DNA of 9,668 nucleotides from an uncultured Rhodospirillales bacterium (GCA_913053795.1 CAJXGZ010000066.1:1-9668); one strand, 5' to 3'. Shown: positions 1-6,551, numbered from the stretch's first letter. Made by a program: numbers and translations. The notes: generated by a model from the letters alone, not told the origin.

Positions 1-110
1 TCCTGAATTCACCCGATCATCGGTGGTTCATCGGCAAGATGCCGGCAGAAGAAAAAGCCAAACGCAAAGTGCAGCAGGACGCCTTCAAGAAACGCTACCT
101 GCAGCACTGA
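1..110 (+). CDS. C-terminal end of an unidentified protein (5' truncated)
   Basis: An open frame (first full codon at base 3) runs into a TGA at 108-110 and gives 35 residues that are hydrophilic and rich in lysine and arginine, ending KKRYLQH. No family can be recognised from this tail. The stop is followed by only two bases before the ATG of the cytochrome gene (TGATAATG), so the two are almost certainly co-transcribed and probably translationally coupled. That makes this the likely redox partner or assembly partner of the cytochrome, but this is inference from spacing alone. Confidence 0.6.
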   Translation, partial: LNSPDHRWFIGKMPAEEKAKRKVQQDAFKKRYLQH

Positions 111-112
111 TA

Positions 113-2173
113 ATGCGCCGTTTGTTCCTGTACCTGACGGTATTGTTTGCCGGGCTGCTGCCTCTTGCCGGGGCAGCTGCTGCGCCTGTTGAATCCGGCA
201 GAGCTCCGGTTTCGGAAGAACCGGTTGCGGTCGACAAACAGACACCGAACAGTGACTGCCTGGCATGTCACGGTATCAAGGGTTTTGCCGTACCCGAGGG
301 GGAATTCGGTGAAGGCCCGAAACGTGCGCTGTTTGTGAACAGGGATGCGTTGCACAACAGTGTGCATGCCGAACAGGACTGCGTTGCCTGTCACAACACC
401 ATTGAACAGATCCCGCATAAAACCGACCAGCATCGTGTGGTCAACTGCGTGCAGTGTCACGAGGAACAGGCCAGGTTGGGCAGGGCCGATAAGGTACAAC
501 CGGAAGTCGACCTTACTCGCACCATGGTGGGTCTGCCACCGGACATAAAAATGCTGGAGAAAACCACGCTGGAAAAAGAGGCGGGTTTATACCTGGCCTC
601 GATCCACGCCCGACCGCGGAAAGACGATCCACAACGGCCGAACGCCAACTGCGGGGATTGTCACGGTACACACGGCGTACTGCCCATGCGCGCCGCCGGA
701 GCGGAAAACTTCCGGCTCAGCACCCCTGCCATATGTGGTAACTGCCACGAAAAGGCGCTTGCCGAGTACACCAATTCAGTACACGGCGCCGCGGTGAAGC
801 GCTACGGCAAGCTGGAGGCCGCAGTATGCAGCGATTGTCACAGTGCGCACCAGATCGCCTCACCGGAAGACGATCCGGTCAAGCTGGCTATCACCAAAAA
901 TTGCGGCAGCAGCTGCCATGAGGATGAGGTAAAGAGTTACCGTGCCACCTACCATGGCCAGGTGGCGCAACTGGGTTATGCCCATACCGCCAAGTGTGTG
1001 GATTGCCATGATTCGCACAACATCCTGGCCATCGATAACCCGCAGTCCACGGTATACCCCGACAACCTGGTTAAAACCTGCAAGGAATGCCACAAAGCGG
1101 CTACCGCCAACTTCGTAAAATTCCAGCCGCACGGCAACACCCACGACTTCAAAAAATATCCCTATATGTGGATCGCATCAAAGTCCATGATCGCGCTCCT
1201 GATTGGGGTTTTCGCCTTCTTCTGGACCCATTCCGCCCTTTGGTTCCACCGCGAATACAAGGACCGCAAGCAAGGCAAGGCCCACGTCCTGGTCAACGGA
1301 GCGGGCGAGGCGGTCGAAGTGCCCAAGGCCCCAGAGAAGCATGAGGGGAAACACGTCAAGCGCTTTTCTTGGCCGTGGCGGCTGGCCCATCTCATTCTGG
1401 CCCTGGCCGTCATGTCGCTCGTTCTCACCGGAACCATGGTGCTTTACGCCGACAGTTTCTGGGCTCCGGTGTTGATGAAAATCATCGGCGGGCCGGTGGT
1501 GGCGGCCATCGTGCACCGCGTATCGGCGGTCTTTTTCGCGATCATATTCCTGGGTCATATCCTTTGTGCGCTCTACAACACCCTGATCGTCAATCGCAAG
1601 ACCTTCCGCTGGTTCGGCCCCTATTCGCTGCTGCCGCGTTGGCAGGATTTCACCGATTTCCGGAACATGGCTAAATGGTTCTTCAACAAGGGACCGCGGC
1701 CGGTTTTCGATCACTGGACCTATTGGGAGAAATTCGATTACTGGGCGCCGTTCTGGGGCATGTTCATCATCGGCCTGTCGGGGTTGATGATGTGGCTGCC
1801 GACGCTGACGGCCCAGTTCCTTCCCGGTTGGGTGTTTAACGTGGCCACAATCGTTCACGGTGAAGAGGCCTTTCTGGCCGCGGTCTTCCTGTTCACCGTT
1901 CATTACTTCAACTGCCATTGGCGTCCGGACAAACTGCCCCAAGACATTGTCATGTTCACGGGTACCATGCCCCTGGACGAGTTCAAGCATGAACGCGAGA
2001 TCGAGTACAATCGCATGGTCGAGGCGGGCGAGTTGGACAAATACCTGGTCGATCCGCCGTCGGCCCGGATGACTCTGTATTCACAGATTCTCGGCGGTGT
2101 CCTGATCGTCATCGGCGTGGTTCTGCTGATCCTCGTTCTTTTGGGCTTCTCTCAGCAGATATTGTCCGGTTGA
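113..2173 (+). CDS. Multiheme cytochrome c fused to a cytochrome b561-like membrane domain
   Basis: A 686-residue electron-transfer protein. The ATG at 113 is chosen because it gives a clean signal peptide (residues 1-24, RR then a hydrophobic core ending AGAAAA); a GTG 90 bases upstream would bury it behind a charged tail. The periplasmic part has eight CXXCH heme sites (residues about 49, 90, 112, 180, 208, 239, 295, 323) plus one CX3CH (CGSSCH, 264-269), so up to nine hemes c. A membrane helix follows (about 353-375), then a basic linker, then a b561/formate dehydrogenase gamma-like region with four or more helices (about 425-600). It has histidines suited to heme b: H426, H468, H482, H582 and H597. 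A last helix lies at 660-680. By family knowledge such fusions pass electrons between membrane quinone and periplasmic hemes; the terminal partner is unknown. No clear Shine-Dalgarno precedes the start, so translation is probably coupled to the upstream gene. Confidence 0.88.
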   Translation: MRRLFLYLTVLFAGLLPLAGAAAAPVESGRAPVSEEPVAVDKQTPNSDCLACHGIKGFAVPEGEFGEGPKRALFVNRDALHNSVHAEQDCVACHNTIEQIPHKTDQHRVVNCVQCHEEQARLGRADKVQPEVDLTRTMVGLPPDIKMLEKTTLEKEAGLYLASIHARPRKDDPQRPNANCGDCHGTHGVLPMRAAGAENFRLSTPAICGNCHEKALAEYTNSVHGAAVKRYGKLEAAVCSDCHSAHQIASPEDDPVKLAITKNCGSSCHEDEVKSYRATYHGQVAQLGYAHTAKCVDCHDSHNILAIDNPQSTVYPDNLVKTCKECHKAATANFVKFQPHGNTHDFKKYPYMWIASKSMIALLIGVFAFFWTHSALWFHREYKDRKQGKAHVLVNGAGEAVEVPKAPEKHEGKHVKRFSWPWRLAHLILALAVMSLVLTGTMVLYADSFWAPVLMKIIGGPVVAAIVHRVSAVFFAIIFLGHILCALYNTLIVNRKTFRWFGPYSLLPRWQDFTDFRNMAKWFFNKGPRPVFDHWTYWEKFDYWAPFWGMFIIGLSGLMMWLPTLTAQFLPGWVFNVATIVHGEEAFLAAVFLFTVHYFNCHWRPDKLPQDIVMFTGTMPLDEFKHEREIEYNRMVEAGELDKYLVDPPSARMTLYSQILGGVLIVIGVVLLILVLLGFSQQILSG

Positions 2174-2216
2174 AGAGCGCATTTCATTCCCGTCGCCGCA
2201 TAGACTGTGACGTGAG

Positions 2217-2260
2217 CCCCGAAGGGGGGGCCGAAAAATGCGTTGCGGCCCCCCATTCGT
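2217..2260 (+). terminator. GC-rich hairpin after the cytochrome gene, with a competing hairpin
   Basis: GGGGGGCCG (2225-2233) pairs perfectly over 9 bp with CGGCCCCCC (2246-2254) across a 12-base loop. The downstream run (ATTCGTATTC) is only moderately T-rich, so termination may be partial. CCCC (2217-2220) can instead pair with GGGG (2224-2227) across GAA, which would exclude part of the larger stem. Confidence 0.55.
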
Positions 2261-2294
2261 ATTCACTAACTTGAAAACCGGAGAGGGCGTCAAT

Positions 2295-2345
2295 ATGGTC
2301 GTGGAATTCATTCTTGAAGCTGGCGGGCTGCCGGTTAATCAATAA
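2295..2345 (+). CDS. Possible 16-codon leader ORF upstream of hupE
   Basis: ATG at 2295 is preceded by a good Shine-Dalgarno (GGAGAGG, about 2280-2286, 8 bases from the ATG). It encodes MVVEFILEAGGLPVNQ. Its TAA stop (2343-2345) overlaps the AAAGGAGG ribosome-binding site of hupE (2344-2351), so ribosomes finishing here would sit on or open the hupE site. This could be a coupling or attenuation leader, or chance. There is no run of a single amino acid that would indicate classic amino-acid attenuation. Confidence 0.3.
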   Translation: MVVEFILEAGGLPVNQ

Positions 2346-2351
2346 AGGAGG
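2344..2351 (+). promoter_or_regulatory. Ribosome-binding site that decides the hupE start
   Basis: AAAGGAGG is a near-perfect Shine-Dalgarno. Two in-frame ATGs follow, at 2353 (one base away, too close) and at 2359 (seven bases away, ideal), so translation should start at 2359. Confidence 0.8.
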
Positions 2352-2358
2352 CATGAAT

Positions 2359-2949
2359 ATGAACCCGAGACACATTACTGTATTTATTGTTGCGGCATTG
2401 AGCGTTTTGTCGCCTGGTCTGGCCCACGCCCATACCTATGGCGCCATGGACGCCGGATTTTCTCAAGGCTTTGCGCACCCTTTCTCTGGCCTTGATCATC
2501 TGCTGGCAATGGTCGCCGTCGGATTATGGGCGGCTCAGATGGGAGGCAGGGCGCTGTGGCTGACGCCCGCATCCTTCGTCGTCATGATGGCGGTGGGCGG
2601 CTTGATCGGAATGTCGGGAGTCACCCTGCCGCAAGTGGAGTTGGGCATCGCCGGCTCGGTATTGGCGCTGGGCGCGCTTGTCGCCGGCGCTTGGCGTTTG
2701 CCTCTATTTTCGGCCATGAGTTTGGCCGGCTTGTTCGCCCTGTTCCATGGCTTGGCCCACGGCGCCGAGATGCCGCAAGCTTCCGATCCCGCCCTTTATG
2801 GTCTGGGATTTGTTTTCGCCACCATGGTTCTTCACGGAATCGGCATGACGACTGCTTTTTTCGCCGGCAGCGCCATGGGCGCGCGATTGGCGCGCGCCGG
2901 TGGTTGCGCTATTGTAATCGCCGGTCTGGTTATAACGGTAGGAGCGTGA
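2359..2949 (+). CDS. hupE: HupE/UreJ-family nickel/cobalt transporter
   Basis: A 196-residue polytopic inner-membrane protein, normal length for HupE/UreJ secondary metal permeases. The N-terminal hydrophobic segment ends AHAH (about 22-25), resembling the cleavable signal and His-rich N-terminus of this family. Both family signatures are intact: H-x5-D-H (HPFSGLDH, 40-47) and FHGLAHGAE (129-137), whose His, Asp and Glu residues are the expected Ni/Co ligands. A further conserved-type His lies in MVLHGIGM (about 159). About six hydrophobic helices alternate with short loops. No hydrogenase, urease or cobalamin gene is visible nearby, so the metal and its client enzyme cannot be named. The TerB-like gene starts 47 bases downstream with no terminator seen between them, suggesting co-transcription. 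Confidence 0.9.
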   Translation: MNPRHITVFIVAALSVLSPGLAHAHTYGAMDAGFSQGFAHPFSGLDHLLAMVAVGLWAAQMGGRALWLTPASFVVMMAVGGLIGMSGVTLPQVELGIAGSVLALGALVAGAWRLPLFSAMSLAGLFALFHGLAHGAEMPQASDPALYGLGFVFATMVLHGIGMTTAFFAGSAMGARLARAGGCAIVIAGLVITVGA

Positions 2950-2996
2950 CATTTACCTGTCCAGGATTTTCATAACTCGGATTTGGGGATAGCCGA

Positions 2997-3473
2997 ATGG
3001 GATTTCTCGCGACGCTTAAGAAAAATCACCAGTTACAGATGGAGCGCAATCATAACCGGCCGTTCCTGAAAGGCGTTATGGCCGCTTGCGCCTTGATCGC
3101 CATCGCCGATAGAGAAGTGTCTTTTGGCGAGCGGGTGCGGATCGATCAAATTCTTGAGACGCTTGACGTCTTGAAAATCTTTGATCCCCACGAGGGCGTG
3201 GACTTGTTCAACGATATCATCGACGACATCAGAGAGTCGCCCGAGAAGGGACGGAATCGAGCCTACGAAGCGTTGAAAGCGGTGGCGGTCGATGACGAAA
3301 CCAAAAAATTAATCTTGCGCATCTGTCTCGCCGTCAGCGCCGCTGACGGGAATAATCAGATTGTGGATGAGATCGAGATCGTTTCCCTATGCAGCCGGCT
3401 CGGCATCGATCCGAAAGACTGCGGGCTGTATGTGGACAAATCGAAGGAAGAGTTTCTGCGCGGAAAGAGATGA
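2997..3473 (+). CDS. TerB-like (tellurite resistance TerB / DjlA N-terminal) domain protein
   Basis: A 158-residue, all-helical, soluble protein with no signal peptide. It shows the internal two-fold pattern of TerB domains: an acidic helix-turn motif AIADREVSFGER (about 35-46) is echoed by SAADGNNQIVDEIE (about 114-127). In TerB these acidic clusters bind divalent metal. Start ATG 2997 has GGGG eight bases upstream, a weak Shine-Dalgarno. TerB domains occur in stress, membrane-stress and phage-resistance contexts, but no other ter gene is present here, so a role in tellurite resistance should not be assumed. The gene is convergent with the mlaA-like gene, with only 15 bases between the stops and no obvious terminator, so the transcripts may overlap. 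Confidence 0.75.
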   Translation: MGFLATLKKNHQLQMERNHNRPFLKGVMAACALIAIADREVSFGERVRIDQILETLDVLKIFDPHEGVDLFNDIIDDIRESPEKGRNRAYEALKAVAVDDETKKLILRICLAVSAADGNNQIVDEIEIVSLCSRLGIDPKDCGLYVDKSKEEFLRGKR

Positions 3474-3488
3474 GCGCACTGTACGAAC

Positions 3489-4631
3489 CTATTCGATTTC
3501 TATGTTATCCAAATCGTAGTCGGGAATCGTTGGTATGACCACGTCGCCGTTGGCGATATCGCGTTCACGCTTCTGCCGGTACATGCTGCGGATGGTGGCG
3601 TAAAAATCAATGGAGGTGTTCCTGATGATGTCCAGCTCGCTCTTCACGCTTGCGTACTTGTCAACGGAGCCGACAGCGGACCGCGCCAAGACGAGCGCAT
3701 CGGAATTCGTTCCGATGAGGGCATCGTTTCTTTTCCCTTTAAGCCAATAGCCCACGGGATCAAAGTAGTTGTCGACAAAAAGCTTGCCGACGGCGTCGCG
3801 GGGGCTTGACGGACCGAATATCGGCAACACCAGATAGAACATCTCGCCGACGCCCCAGGTCCCCAAGGTCTGCCCGAAGTCTTCATTATGCTTGGGAATG
3901 TCGAAATATTCGTTTTTGGCCACGTCAAAAAGGCCGCCGACGCCTAACGTGGTGTTTATGACCAAGCGCTCGGTGGTTTCCCAGGCCCGCAGAAACTCAA
4001 ACTGGAGGAGATCGTTGGCCAAAACGATGGGACTGTTGAGGTTTCTGAGAAAGTTGCTGACCGAACCGCGAACGTCCACCGGCAACCAATTGTAAACGGT
4101 GATGATGGGACTAACCAAGTACTGCTCAAGATAATTGTTAAAGCCAAAGAAGAAACGGTTAATGGGCTCCAACGGATCGTTAAGGTCGATTTCCGCGATT
4201 TCCACATCATCGCCAGCGTCCGTCTCGGGCGGCGCGGCGGCAGGCTGCTGAGTGGCGGCGAGGCGCACGGGCGCTCCCATGGGCGGACGGGATAGATCGG
4301 GCATATAGTACGGCGAAGAGCCGATGGCCAGCTGCGTCGTCCTGGGCGCGCGGGTTAGATCGGGCATGTAATAGGGCGAAACGCCGTAAGTTGCCGGCGC
4401 AGGCCCGGAGACGCTGGCGGAACCGCTTGTGTAGTATATCGGAGGTAGGTCGCCGAACATGGGAGTCGGCGCGGGGCCGCGGGACATATCGGGCATGTAA
4501 TAGGGCGAAGGGCCGTAAGCGGGCGTGGAAGAGGGCTGGGGAAGCCCGCCGACGTCTGACAAGGCAAGCGGCGCCTGAACCAGAGCCGTCAAGAGGGCTG
4601 CAACGCCTATAAATGCAAAACGAAGATTCAT
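3489..4631 (-). CDS. mlaA: MlaA/VacJ-family protein with a repeat-bearing N-terminal extension and no lipobox
   Basis: A 380-residue protein. ATG 4631 is chosen over a GTG at 4679 because a strong GGGGGAGGG lies just upstream and the resulting N-terminus is a clean signal peptide (residues 1-25, ending PLALS). The MlaA domain spans about 149-350 and opens with the hallmark NDPLEPINRF (151-160), followed by FFGFNNYLEQY and later LGVGGLFDVA (229-238), FGQTLGTWGVG and LPIFGPSSPRDAVG (269-282). By family knowledge MlaA removes mislocalised phospholipid from the outer leaflet of the outer membrane and passes it to MlaC. Two things are odd. E. coli MlaA is about 250 residues and lipidated, whereas here about 125 extra residues lie between the signal and the domain, and no cysteine occurs in the protein. 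The extension is rich in Pro, Ser, Ala and Tyr with a repeated SPYYMPD element. No mlaBCDEF genes are in view. Confidence 0.88.
   Translation of the reverse strand: MNLRFAFIGVAALLTALVQAPLALSDVGGLPQPSSTPAYGPSPYYMPDMSRGPAPTPMFGDLPPIYYTSGSASVSGPAPATYGVSPYYMPDLTRAPRTTQLAIGSSPYYMPDLSRPPMGAPVRLAATQQPAAAPPETDAGDDVEIAEIDLNDPLEPINRFFFGFNNYLEQYLVSPIITVYNWLPVDVRGSVSNFLRNLNSPIVLANDLLQFEFLRAWETTERLVINTTLGVGGLFDVAKNEYFDIPKHNEDFGQTLGTWGVGEMFYLVLPIFGPSSPRDAVGKLFVDNYFDPVGYWLKGKRNDALIGTNSDALVLARSAVGSVDKYASVKSELDIIRNTSIDFYATIRSMYRQKRERDIANGDVVIPTIPDYDLDNIEIE
4281..4508 (-). repeat. Three copies of an SPYYMPD-(M/L)-(S/T)-R repeat coding region in mlaA
   Basis: Near-identical 12-codon units lie at 4473-4508 (SPYYMPDMSRGP), 4344-4379 (SPYYMPDLTRAP) and 4281-4316 (SPYYMPDLSRPP). 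A degenerate relative (DLPPIYYTSG) sits between the first two. At DNA level the copies share the string TCGGGCAT followed by similar sequence, but synonymous differences are present, so they are old duplications kept at protein level and not recent slippage. Confidence 0.85.
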
Positions 4632-4950
4632 TTCCCTCCCCCGAAACTTTCGCAGGAAAAACGATTGAGCATTATTCACAGACAGTTACAGCCCGATTGC
4701 GAAACTGCCGAAGATATTATCCGCACAGAACAAATAAGTAATAACATCAGTTATGTAGGCGGTCCATACCGTTTCTTCTCGACGAAAGCCAATAAAGTTA
4801 TCCCCGGGTTCCACAAGGAGACGCCCATAATTTCTATTTAAGGAGCGTAGAATAATTGGTAATATACTGCCAGTTCTTAACGCAAGTCGTCCCGCAAGGG
4901 GCTTCAAGCATCAAGGACTATTTCAAGATTTCCCAGGGGCCCGAAAGGGT
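4632..4950. other. 319-base gap between mlaA and the SGNH gene; no convincing gene
   Basis: This AT-richer stretch should hold the mlaA promoter on the minus strand. The only certain element is the mlaA Shine-Dalgarno at its left edge. A TAATAT-like -10 on the minus strand (around 4714-4719) lacks a good -35 at normal spacing. A 73-codon minus-strand frame begins with TTG, has no Shine-Dalgarno and resembles nothing known. No tRNA or clear structured RNA was recognised. Confidence 0.5.
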
Positions 4951-6363
4951 TTAAGGAATTTTGAGAGAGATCGGCCCGCCCGAGCGATCGGACGGGCCGT
5001 TCTTTATTACGGCGACGACGGCGTTGGCCGCCGCTTCGTAGCCGCGTTCGTTATAGTGAGAGCCGGGAAAAAAGAAATATGTGCGGGCATCCGGAGCCGC
5101 CGCGAAGACCTCGCTGACGTCGATTCGTTCAATTTCCAGTCCTGAAACCATTTCCATCATGCGGCTGTGGATTCGCTCGCGAATCCGGTTATTGGGCGTG
5201 ACGCCGAAATAGCGGTCGGATTCGGGCAAGTAAACGAAATAAAAACGCCCGCCCCAAGATTCCACCAATGTCTTGGCCTTTTTAAGAACAGCGGCGAAAA
5301 GCTTGTAATCCTCTTCCGTGGCCCCTTCGAAGACGCCAAGGGACACGATATTCAACCCCAGACGCCGCCTGAGATTATAGATTTGGAGAAAATCCATGAA
5401 TTTTACATAAGGGGTTACGGTCCGGTTAATGGCCTTGACCATATACTTATCCAAATAGCCCTTGTAGAGATTGGAGATTTCGCCGGCGCGCGCCATCAGA
5501 TTTTGGCTAAAACCGTCATTGAGCAAATAGGACATCAGCAAGGGGGAACGCCTCTCATAGGGCGTGTTTTCCGTAATGTCGTTTCCCTCAAAGAAAAACC
5601 AGAGAACCGTTTGCGGCTTCAAGGGAACCAGATACTCCTTGAGGGCGCCCAACTCGATAAGCGGACCGTTGCCGCTAATTCCAAGGTTGACCACGCCTCC
5701 GAACCGTTTCCTCAGGACCGCCGCCATGTTCTTTTCCGGCGGCACGCAATTCCCATGGGTGAAGGAATCGCCAATCATGCCGATCTGCAAGGGACTGCTG
5801 TCCCAAGCTTGCGGCGGATTGTTAAAGCCATGCCTGTCGGTGCGGTAAATCATCCAGCGTCCGCTCTCGTTGCAGGACACCACGGTCTTTTCGGCAATGC
5901 CTCCAAGAGGCAACAGCGGCGCGCCGCCGCTTTGAAGGTCGGACGTCACTTGGCCGTCATCGCCGTCCACCAACAGGGATAACGCCCGCATGGCCGGATA
6001 GGCGTTAACCCCTTTCGCGCGCAGATCCTCGATAACCTGGATTTTACTTCGAGTATCGCCGACGCCGCCGTCGGCGCCGGTTTTGCTGCTTTCCAGGGTG
6101 GCGGTAAGATACCATTCAGCGCCGTATACGGCCATCACGAAGGCGAAGAAAACATTGGCGATAACCAGGCGGCTATCCTGGGAAAGCCGCAAGGCAGAAA
6201 GCGCCAACAAAACGAGCAATACGGGAAGAATGAAATGAATGAAAATATCCACGCCAGAATCGGTGTAGTATTTTTTATTTGAAATGTTCAGCAGTAGGAA
6301 AGAGACGAATACGCCAGCAATAAACACGATAACCAAGTTAGGGATGATTGTTTTGAGCCGCAT
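4951..6363 (-). CDS. Membrane-anchored SGNH/GDSL-hydrolase-like protein
   Basis: A 470-residue protein. ATG 6363, with AAGGA about nine bases upstream, is preferred over a TTG 45 bases earlier that has no ribosome-binding site. Three N-terminal hydrophobic helices (about 6-26, 36-57 and 64-83) precede a catalytic domain facing, by prediction, the periplasm. SGNH blocks are recognisable: GDSFTHG (198-204) with the nucleophile Ser201, NLGISGNGP (226-234) with the block II Gly and N, and FFFEGND (256-262) with the block III Asn. In the last block, PGSHYNERGY (433-442), His436 is present but the usual Asp two or three residues before it is Gly or Pro. By family knowledge such proteins are esterases or O-acetyl modifiers of cell-surface polysaccharide; the substrate cannot be told. 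It is divergent from hsp20 and upstream of mlaA on the same strand. Confidence 0.75.
   Translation of the reverse strand: MRLKTIIPNLVIVFIAGVFVSFLLLNISNKKYYTDSGVDIFIHFILPVLLVLLALSALRLSQDSRLVIANVFFAFVMAVYGAEWYLTATLESSKTGADGGVGDTRSKIQVIEDLRAKGVNAYPAMRALSLLVDGDDGQVTSDLQSGGAPLLPLGGIAEKTVVSCNESGRWMIYRTDRHGFNNPPQAWDSSPLQIGMIGDSFTHGNCVPPEKNMAAVLRKRFGGVVNLGISGNGPLIELGALKEYLVPLKPQTVLWFFFEGNDITENTPYERRSPLLMSYLLNDGFSQNLMARAGEISNLYKGYLDKYMVKAINRTVTPYVKFMDFLQIYNLRRRLGLNIVSLGVFEGATEEDYKLFAAVLKKAKTLVESWGGRFYFVYLPESDRYFGVTPNNRIRERIHSRMMEMVSGLEIERIDVSEVFAAAPDARTYFFFPGSHYNERGYEAAANAVVAVIKNGPSDRSGGPISLKIP
4972..5008 (+). terminator. Strong plus-strand intrinsic terminator inside the 3' end of the SGNH gene
   Basis: CGGCCCGCCCGA (4972-4983) pairs with TCGGACGGGCCG (4988-4999) around a GCGA (GNRA) tetraloop, with 11 of 12 positions paired, and is followed by TTCTTTATT (5000-5008). 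In the plus direction this is a textbook intrinsic terminator. On the minus strand the same hairpin is followed by ATCTCTCTCAAA, a poorer tract. It lies inside the last codons of the minus-strand gene, so it would stop antisense transcription. Confidence 0.6.
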
Positions 6364-6426
6364 ATTTTGTTTTTCCTTTTTCGCCAGATTCGAAGGACGG
6401 CCTTTCAAAAAAAGTTTTTTGCGTCC

Positions 6427-6455
6427 CTTGAATAAGGTAATTTCGGGACTATATC
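6427..6455 (+). promoter_or_regulatory. RpoH-like (or sigma-70) promoter of the first hsp20
   Basis: CTTGAA (6427-6432) and CTATAT (6449-6454) are spaced by 16 bases; read as sigma-70, TTGAAT-16-TATATC. A start about seven bases downstream falls at 6461-6463, exactly where the first hairpin of the hsp20 leader begins, giving a leader of about 90 nt. Confidence 0.55.
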
Positions 6456-6457
6456 AA
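6429..6457 (-). promoter_or_regulatory. Possible promoter of the SGNH gene, overlapping the hsp20 promoter
   Basis: On the minus strand TTGATA (6457-6452) and TATTCA (6434-6429) are separated by 17 bases. The -10 match is weak. It lies face to face with the hsp20 promoter on the same DNA, so the two would interfere with each other. Confidence 0.3.
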
Positions 6458-6461
6458 GCAT

Positions 6462-6551
6462 GCGGAGCGCCGATTTTCGGGCTCCGCGAAAACCGGCCTC
6501 AAGTTAAAGAGGCGTTGTTAAACAACATTGCTTCAATAGGAGGATGTAACC
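6462..6551 (+). promoter_or_regulatory. ROSE-like RNA thermometer candidate in the first hsp20 leader
   Basis: Successive hairpins can form. I: GCGGAGC (6462-6468) with GCTCCGC (6481-6487), extended by CCGA/TCGG, 11 bp with one bulged G. II: GCCTC (6496-6500) with GAGGC (6509-6513). III: GTTGT/ACAAC (6514-6526), which competes with the last. IV: ACA-UUGCU (6525-6532) with AGGA-UGU (6541-6547), in which the G of UUGCU is bulged. Hairpin IV captures half of the AGGAGG Shine-Dalgarno (6538-6543). A UYGCU motif pairing with AGGA around a bulged G is the defining feature of ROSE elements, which melt at heat-shock temperature. The assignment is by hand folding. Confidence 0.6.

Noticed and set aside
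1178..1990. 270-codon minus-strand open frame
   Set aside because: It lies wholly antisense to the cytochrome gene, is rich in Arg, His, Gln and Pro as GC-rich shadow frames are, and has no recognisable domain or ribosome-binding site.
2174..2358. Cobalamin or NiCo riboswitch upstream of hupE
   Set aside because: Such transporters are often riboswitch-controlled, but I could not find the conserved B12-box or NiCo junction sequences; only simple GC hairpins are present.
4281..4508. CRISPR-like array
   Set aside because: The spaced repeats are imperfect, in frame, and conserved at protein level inside mlaA; they are coding repeats.
4686..4907. 73-codon minus-strand open frame in the gap upstream of mlaA
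   Set aside because: It starts with TTG, lacks a Shine-Dalgarno and has no recognisable feature; possible but unsupported.
5167..5982. 271-codon plus-strand open frame
   Set aside because: It is antisense to the SGNH gene and shows no motif; the SGNH blocks settle the coding strand.
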